In this document: piece by piece, positions 33,645-36,992 of the stretch | Layout: the number at the start of each line of letters is the position of its first letter | How positions within the stretch are numbered: the first letter of the stretch is position 1 | The notes under the pieces: model-generated | The model's input: only the letters and a program-made list of their open reading frames with translations | The model's database searches: none | Told to the model about the DNA's origin: nothing | Program-made: the position numbers and the translations under genes | DNA from: CAZDDI01 sp964504195 | GTDB taxonomy: Bacteria; Chloroflexota; Anaerolineae; B4-G1; SLSP01 | Length of the DNA: 36,992 nt | Reading direction: 5' to 3' | NCBI GenBank assembly: GCA_964504195.1 | Contig: CAZDDI010000044.1 | Location: forward strand, 1 to 36,992

Positions 33645-35455
33645 GGCGTCACTCGCCTCCAATCTTTGATATTCCAGAACTCGGCGTCCCAAGGGGTCAG
33701 ATCAACACCCACAATATCGGTTTGCACGGCAGAGACGTTGGCCCGATGCACCAATGGGATCATGACCACATCCTCAATCAACATATCATTCATTTCGATG
33801 ATGTAGCCCTGGCGCACCGTCGGGTCAATTTCCCGCTGAATCAGGGTATTGAGCCGGTCGTAGGCGGGATCGCACCAGCGCTCGTTGTTCCAGTTGCCCC
33901 AGTTATTGGCCTTTTGCGTGCGTTGCGTACATGTCCAGCGACCCAGGTATTCGCCCGGATCGGGTGACTGGTTGGCCGAACTAAAAATTTGCATGTCGGC
34001 GTAGAAGTGCCAGCGGGTGCGCGGGTTCTCGGTAGTGGGGTTGGTGCTGAAGAAGGTGCTGGAATCAATCACATCGAGCGTGACCTCTACCCCAATCGCT
34101 TCCAGGTTTTGTTTGACGATTTGTTGGGTGGCCTGGCGCACCGGGTTCACCGGCGATTGGAAGCTGACGCTGAGCTTGACGCCGTCGCGCTCGCGGATGC
34201 CGTCGCCATCGCTATCTATCCACCCGGCGGCCTCTAGCAAGGCCTGCGCCTGCGCTGGATCGAAGACGTAGCTGGTGTTGGGCGAGCGATAAGTGGGCGG
34301 CTCTTCGAGGTTGTTGGTCGCTACCTTACCAGTAGGCCCGTAGAGTACGGCGATGGCCTCGCGGTCAATCGCCAGACTAAACGCCCGGCGCACGTTGCTA
34401 TTCGTGGGATCGGCCTCATCGCTGAAGAACGGATGCGGGAATTGCAGGCTCGAACGCTCGCCGTCGGCGGTGGCCTGGTTGGGGTCGGTGCGGTTGAGCA
34501 GGATGCGCTCCACATAGGGGCCAAAAACTGCTACCAGTTGCCCGATCTCGCTGTTGGCCTCTAATGCTTCCAGTGTCGCCGCATCGAGTTGTGCATTGTA
34601 AGCGTAATCATACTCGCCGGTCTCGAAGACGGCGCTGACCGCTGCATCTACTGTACCACCGCCTTTCAGGTCAATGCGGTCGAAGAAGGGCCGCCCCTCG
34701 CGGAAAAAGGGGTTGGGCTTGTAGATGATGCGATAGGTAGGGATCAGCTCGCTGCCCAGGAAGAGCACCTCTTCAGGGCGGAAGCGTTCCACATAGTATG
34801 GGCCGGTGCCGACCGGTTGCGTGTTGACCGGGGCTTGCAACAGCGCGGCGTCAGTATAACCGGCGAAAGCATGGCGAGGTAAGATCATGCCGCTGATACC
34901 AACAAATGGCACATCCCAGGCCGGGTTCACGTCGCTGAAGACAATTTGCACGGTGTAGGGATCGAGCGCGTTGATGGTTTCCACGTTGCCATACGAACGC
35001 GCCGTCACTGCATTTGTGGCGGGATTTGTGATGAATGCGTAGGTGAACAGCACATCATCGGCGGTGAACGGCTCGCCATCCGACCAGAACACATCGCGCT
35101 TGAGCTTCCAGGTGACAGAGCGCCCATCGGCGGCAATGCCCCCATTCGCCAGCGAAGGGATCTCTGCTGCCAGGAAGGGGATCAGTTGCCCGTCCTTATC
35201 GTAGCTGGCGAGCGGTTCGTAGGTGATGCGGCAGGCTTGCCAGTCCTTATCGCCCTGCGCCAGGTGCGGGTTGAGCTGTGTGGGCGCTTGCCAGAGGATG
35301 ATGCGCAGCACGTTTTGACGGAAGGGTGCCTGGCCTGGCGTGGGGGTAGGCGCGGGTGTGGCTGGTGGCGGCGGTGTCTCGATGCAAGCTGCCAGCAGCC
35401 CGCTGATGAACCCTAGCGTTAACAATATCAGTATGATTTTAGGCCGTCTATACAT
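33641..35455 (-). CDS. Family-5 extracellular solute-binding lipoprotein
   Basis: The product is 604 residues. A lipoprotein signal ends in LLAAC with Cys24, followed by a short Pro/Thr-rich tether (about 26-42). The mature part has the SBP_bac_5 fold: LRIILWQAPTQLNPHLAQGD, ITYEPLASYDKDGQLIPFLAA, WKLKRDVFWSDGEPFTADDVLFTY and NVRRAFSLAIDREAI. Members bind peptides, oligosaccharides or nickel for ABC transporters. No permease or ATPase is adjacent; instead the next gene is a membrane sensor that overlaps by 4 bases. It may thus present its ligand to the sensor (inference). The ATG at 35455 has AGGGAGG 6 bases upstream. Confidence 0.92.
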   Translation of the reverse strand: MYRRPKIILILLTLGFISGLLAACIETPPPPATPAPTPTPGQAPFRQNVLRIILWQAPTQLNPHLAQGDKDWQACRITYEPLASYDKDGQLIPFLAAEIPSLANGGIAADGRSVTWKLKRDVFWSDGEPFTADDVLFTYAFITNPATNAVTARSYGNVETINALDPYTVQIVFSDVNPAWDVPFVGISGMILPRHAFAGYTDAALLQAPVNTQPVGTGPYYVERFRPEEVLFLGSELIPTYRIIYKPNPFFREGRPFFDRIDLKGGGTVDAAVSAVFETGEYDYAYNAQLDAATLEALEANSEIGQLVAVFGPYVERILLNRTDPNQATADGERSSLQFPHPFFSDEADPTNSNVRRAFSLAIDREAIAVLYGPTGKVATNNLEEPPTYRSPNTSYVFDPAQAQALLEAAGWIDSDGDGIRERDGVKLSVSFQSPVNPVRQATQQIVKQNLEAIGVEVTLDVIDSSTFFSTNPTTENPRTRWHFYADMQIFSSANQSPDPGEYLGRWTCTQRTQKANNWGNWNNERWCDPAYDRLNTLIQREIDPTVRQGYIIEMNDMLIEDVVMIPLVHRANVSAVQTDIVGVDLTPWDAEFWNIKDWRRVTP

Positions 35456-35473
35456 TAAGAGCCTCCCTTGAAA

Positions 35474-35621
35474 ATGGCGAATTGCGAATAGCGAATCGCA
35501 AATCAAAGTTAGCGTAGCGCGAAGCGTCTGCTTCGCGTAGCTGCGAACGGCACATTCTCTCCATGTGCTACAGACTTCAGCCTGTGCATCTGCTCCGCGT
35601 GCTGCGAACTGACAGTTCGCG
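35474..35621. repeat. GCGAATT period-7 repeat and two short hairpins
   Basis: GGCGAATTGCGAATAGCGAA (from 35476) contains four 7-base units. Then come CGCGAAGC/GCTTCGCG (35518-35525 with 35530-35537) and GCGAACT/AGTTCGC (35604-35610 with 35614-35620). All lie in the spacer between the GNAT-like gene and the family-5 binding protein. Confidence 0.7.
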
Positions 35622-35714
35622 CTACATTTTCATTCAACCGCTGGTGAACCACCGGTTAATGAGGAATTTCTCTGCGAGTCAGCGAGAAAGCGGGAGAGCG
35701 AAAATCCCCAATCC

Positions 35715-36530
35715 CTACGGGTTGGGTTCCTGGAAGAACGTCAATTTCCAGGCAGCATTAGATTCGGCGGTGAATACATCCACAATCGCAGCGCGCCAGC
35801 GCGCCAGGTCGCCGCCGAAGGTTGCCTGTAAGTCCGTTTCCAGCGCGTGCGCTAAGGGGACGTTGGCGACCCAGAAATGGCTAAAGTGATCCCAGTCATG
35901 ATCGGTGCGGCGCTCGAAGGTCATGGGAGGGCCTTGATAGAGCCGCGTGGTAGGTGGGATATGCCAGACGTGCTCACTGTGGGCCTCAAAGCCATTTTGC
36001 GGTACAGCAATCAGACTGCTCAGATAGGGAATCTCGCGCCAGGCCAGGATGCGTGAGTTGAACTTCGCCAGCACTGGCGACGCGCCTAAGCCTACGGTAA
36101 CACCCACTAGCAGGTGCGCATCCACATTGAAACGGTCAATGAGCGCTTTACGCAGTTGTTGATAGACGCCCTTGCCGCGCCAATTCGGGTGCGTCCAGGC
36201 GGTGGTGCCTTCATAGACATCCACCTGGGGTAATGATACAGCGAGTGACATGCTTAGCTGCTGGCGGGTGCGCCCATGTAAAACCGGTACAAAGCTGATG
36301 TGACTGACAATCATGCCTTCGGCCAATGCGATAGCTGTGAATCCTGCGCGCCAGCGTGCAGCAAAAGCCGCTGCCGGGTATCCGACGACAGTAGTTTCCT
36401 TCGCCACCGCCGCTGCAAACGCTTCCCAGACACCATCGCCGATATCGGCGATGGGCAAAGCGCGCAGGCTGAGCTTGCCGGGCATGGAAGCGGGTGCAAG
36501 GGTAAACGTTAACAGTGTGTGTGATTCCAT
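35715..36530 (-). CDS. GNAT-like acetyltransferase
   Basis: The product is 271 residues. The GNAT acetyl-CoA-binding motif A is visible as AWTHPNWRGKGVYQQLRKALIDRF (about 111-134), preceded by a VSHISFVPV strand. The rest (about 150-271) is not recognised and may be a second, degenerate GNAT half or a substrate domain. The substrate is unknown. The ATG at 36530 has GGAGG 5 bases upstream. It is followed by a repeat-rich spacer before the binding-protein gene. No gene lies upstream within the window. Confidence 0.82.
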   Translation of the reverse strand: MESHTLLTFTLAPASMPGKLSLRALPIADIGDGVWEAFAAAVAKETTVVGYPAAAFAARWRAGFTAIALAEGMIVSHISFVPVLHGRTRQQLSMSLAVSLPQVDVYEGTTAWTHPNWRGKGVYQQLRKALIDRFNVDAHLLVGVTVGLGASPVLAKFNSRILAWREIPYLSSLIAVPQNGFEAHSEHVWHIPPTTRLYQGPPMTFERRTDHDWDHFSHFWVANVPLAHALETDLQATFGGDLARWRAAIVDVFTAESNAAWKLTFFQEPNP

Positions 36531-36614
36531 CGAACCTCCAATATTTTTAATCCTAAGCCGATAAAGATTTGTAACTGTACAGACGTAACGTATTTCCTAT
36601 GCTTGTCTATAGCT

Positions 36615-36772
36615 CATTAGTTTGCACTGCAATGTCATTAAGTTTAGGGCATAGACCTGGCAGGTTTCCAGGCCTTAAGTCTACAAAATGGTGTTGTTCA
36701 CCGGTAAAATATTACCCCACCCAAGTTGTGCGCAACCTGCCAGGTCTTACCTTAATGACATTAGTTTGCACT
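36615..36772. repeat. MITE-like element with inverted arms and 14-base direct repeats
   Basis: CATTAGTTTGCACT occurs identically at 36615-36628 and 36759-36772. Between them AATGTCATTAAG (36631-36642) is inverted at 36751-36762, and AGACCTGGCAGGTT (36653-36666) is inverted at 36734-36747, both perfectly. The interior has no ORF of note. Confidence 0.75.
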
Positions 36773-36907
36773 ATCCGCTCTGTGAGTGCGTTAAGGTTTT
36801 TGACACACTATTTCCCAAGTCGCCTCATGTTGGTTTGCGCAAGGGTGCGGACTGTCATTTGAGCAACCTACCGGGTTAGTTTTGCGGAACTACCTTCAAC
36901 GAGTGCA

Positions 36908-36966
36908 GAGGCCTTCGACAGGCTCAGGCACCGGAGCAGCCCGGTGGCTGAGCCTGCCGAAGCCTC
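36908..36966. repeat. Long imperfect palindrome of the GACAGGCTCA family
   Basis: Arms 36908-36934 and 36941-36966 pair with one bulge and few mismatches around a 6-base loop. The core is the same CGACAGGCTCAG sequence as at 13739-13797 and the copy at 15-73. Confidence 0.8.
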
Positions 36967-36992
36967 TCCCGGTTGCCCTCCGACATGGCCTT

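Larger units (their letters stand above)
36531..36992. other. 462-base gene-free end region with repeat elements
   Basis: I see no credible gene. The region holds a MITE-like inverted repeat (36615-36772) and a long REP-like palindrome (36908-36966), separated by about 135 unassigned bases. The plus-strand ORFs here run through the repeats and have no recognisable domain. Confidence 0.6.

Overview
The window is a stretch of bacterial chromosome, most likely from a member of the Chloroflexota. That assignment is inferred from surface lipoproteins with Pro/Thr-rich 'TPTPTP' linkers, 7TM-type sensor kinases, orphan solute-binding proteins, a DUF4126 protein, generally high G+C, and very repeat-rich spacers. 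No rRNA, tRNA, CRISPR array, intact transposase or phage module is visible.

Layout. (1) 87-6598, all minus strand: an envelope cluster read murJ, family-1 solute-binding lipoprotein, inositol-phosphatase-like protein, CAP-domain surface protein and YitT-like membrane protein, followed by a DUF454 protein. The middle three genes overlap by 4 and 8 bp. (2) 6859-10017, plus: one polypeptide combining a 7TM sensor, three PAS domains, a HisKA_3 kinase, a receiver and a LuxR output domain, divergent from murJ. (3) 10186-11461, minus: Bcp peroxiredoxin plus a sulfite-oxidase-type molybdopterin protein. (4) 11551-12017: a broken class III cyclase. (5) 12218-14812: an MFS transporter (plus) convergent with a DUF4126 membrane protein (minus). 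(6) 14860-20922, minus: a type I restriction-modification locus (hsdR, hsdM, hsdS) with a PD-(D/E)XK-like GxxExxY gene between hsdM and hsdS. (7) 21233-26025, plus: DUF6398 protein, a large SNF2 helicase and a SWIM zinc-finger protein. Regions 6 and 7 together look like a DNA-defence/processing island. (8) 26170-29443, plus: a GH13 alpha-glucosidase, an A+T-richer protein of unknown function, and an EamA transporter. (9) 29459-31455, minus: TrmO, a stand-alone GyrI-like protein and an AraC-GyrI regulator. (10) 31677-36530, minus: a HAMP/GAF sensor with no output domain, translationally coupled to a family-5 solute-binding lipoprotein, and a GNAT-like protein upstream.

The spacers are the most unusual part. 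Many hold short islands of degenerate tandem repeats with a period of about 7-11 bases. The unit differs from spacer to spacer. Other spacers hold REP/MITE-like inverted repeats, including a 59-base element present twice in opposite orientation (15-73 and 13700-13758). Several sigma-70-like promoters can be placed; those of murJ and the hybrid kinase lie so close to the start codons that the mRNAs may be nearly leaderless. Coding-strand homopolymers (G10 in the yitT-like gene, C8 in the CAP gene, G7 at the cyclase frameshift) are candidate slippage sites.
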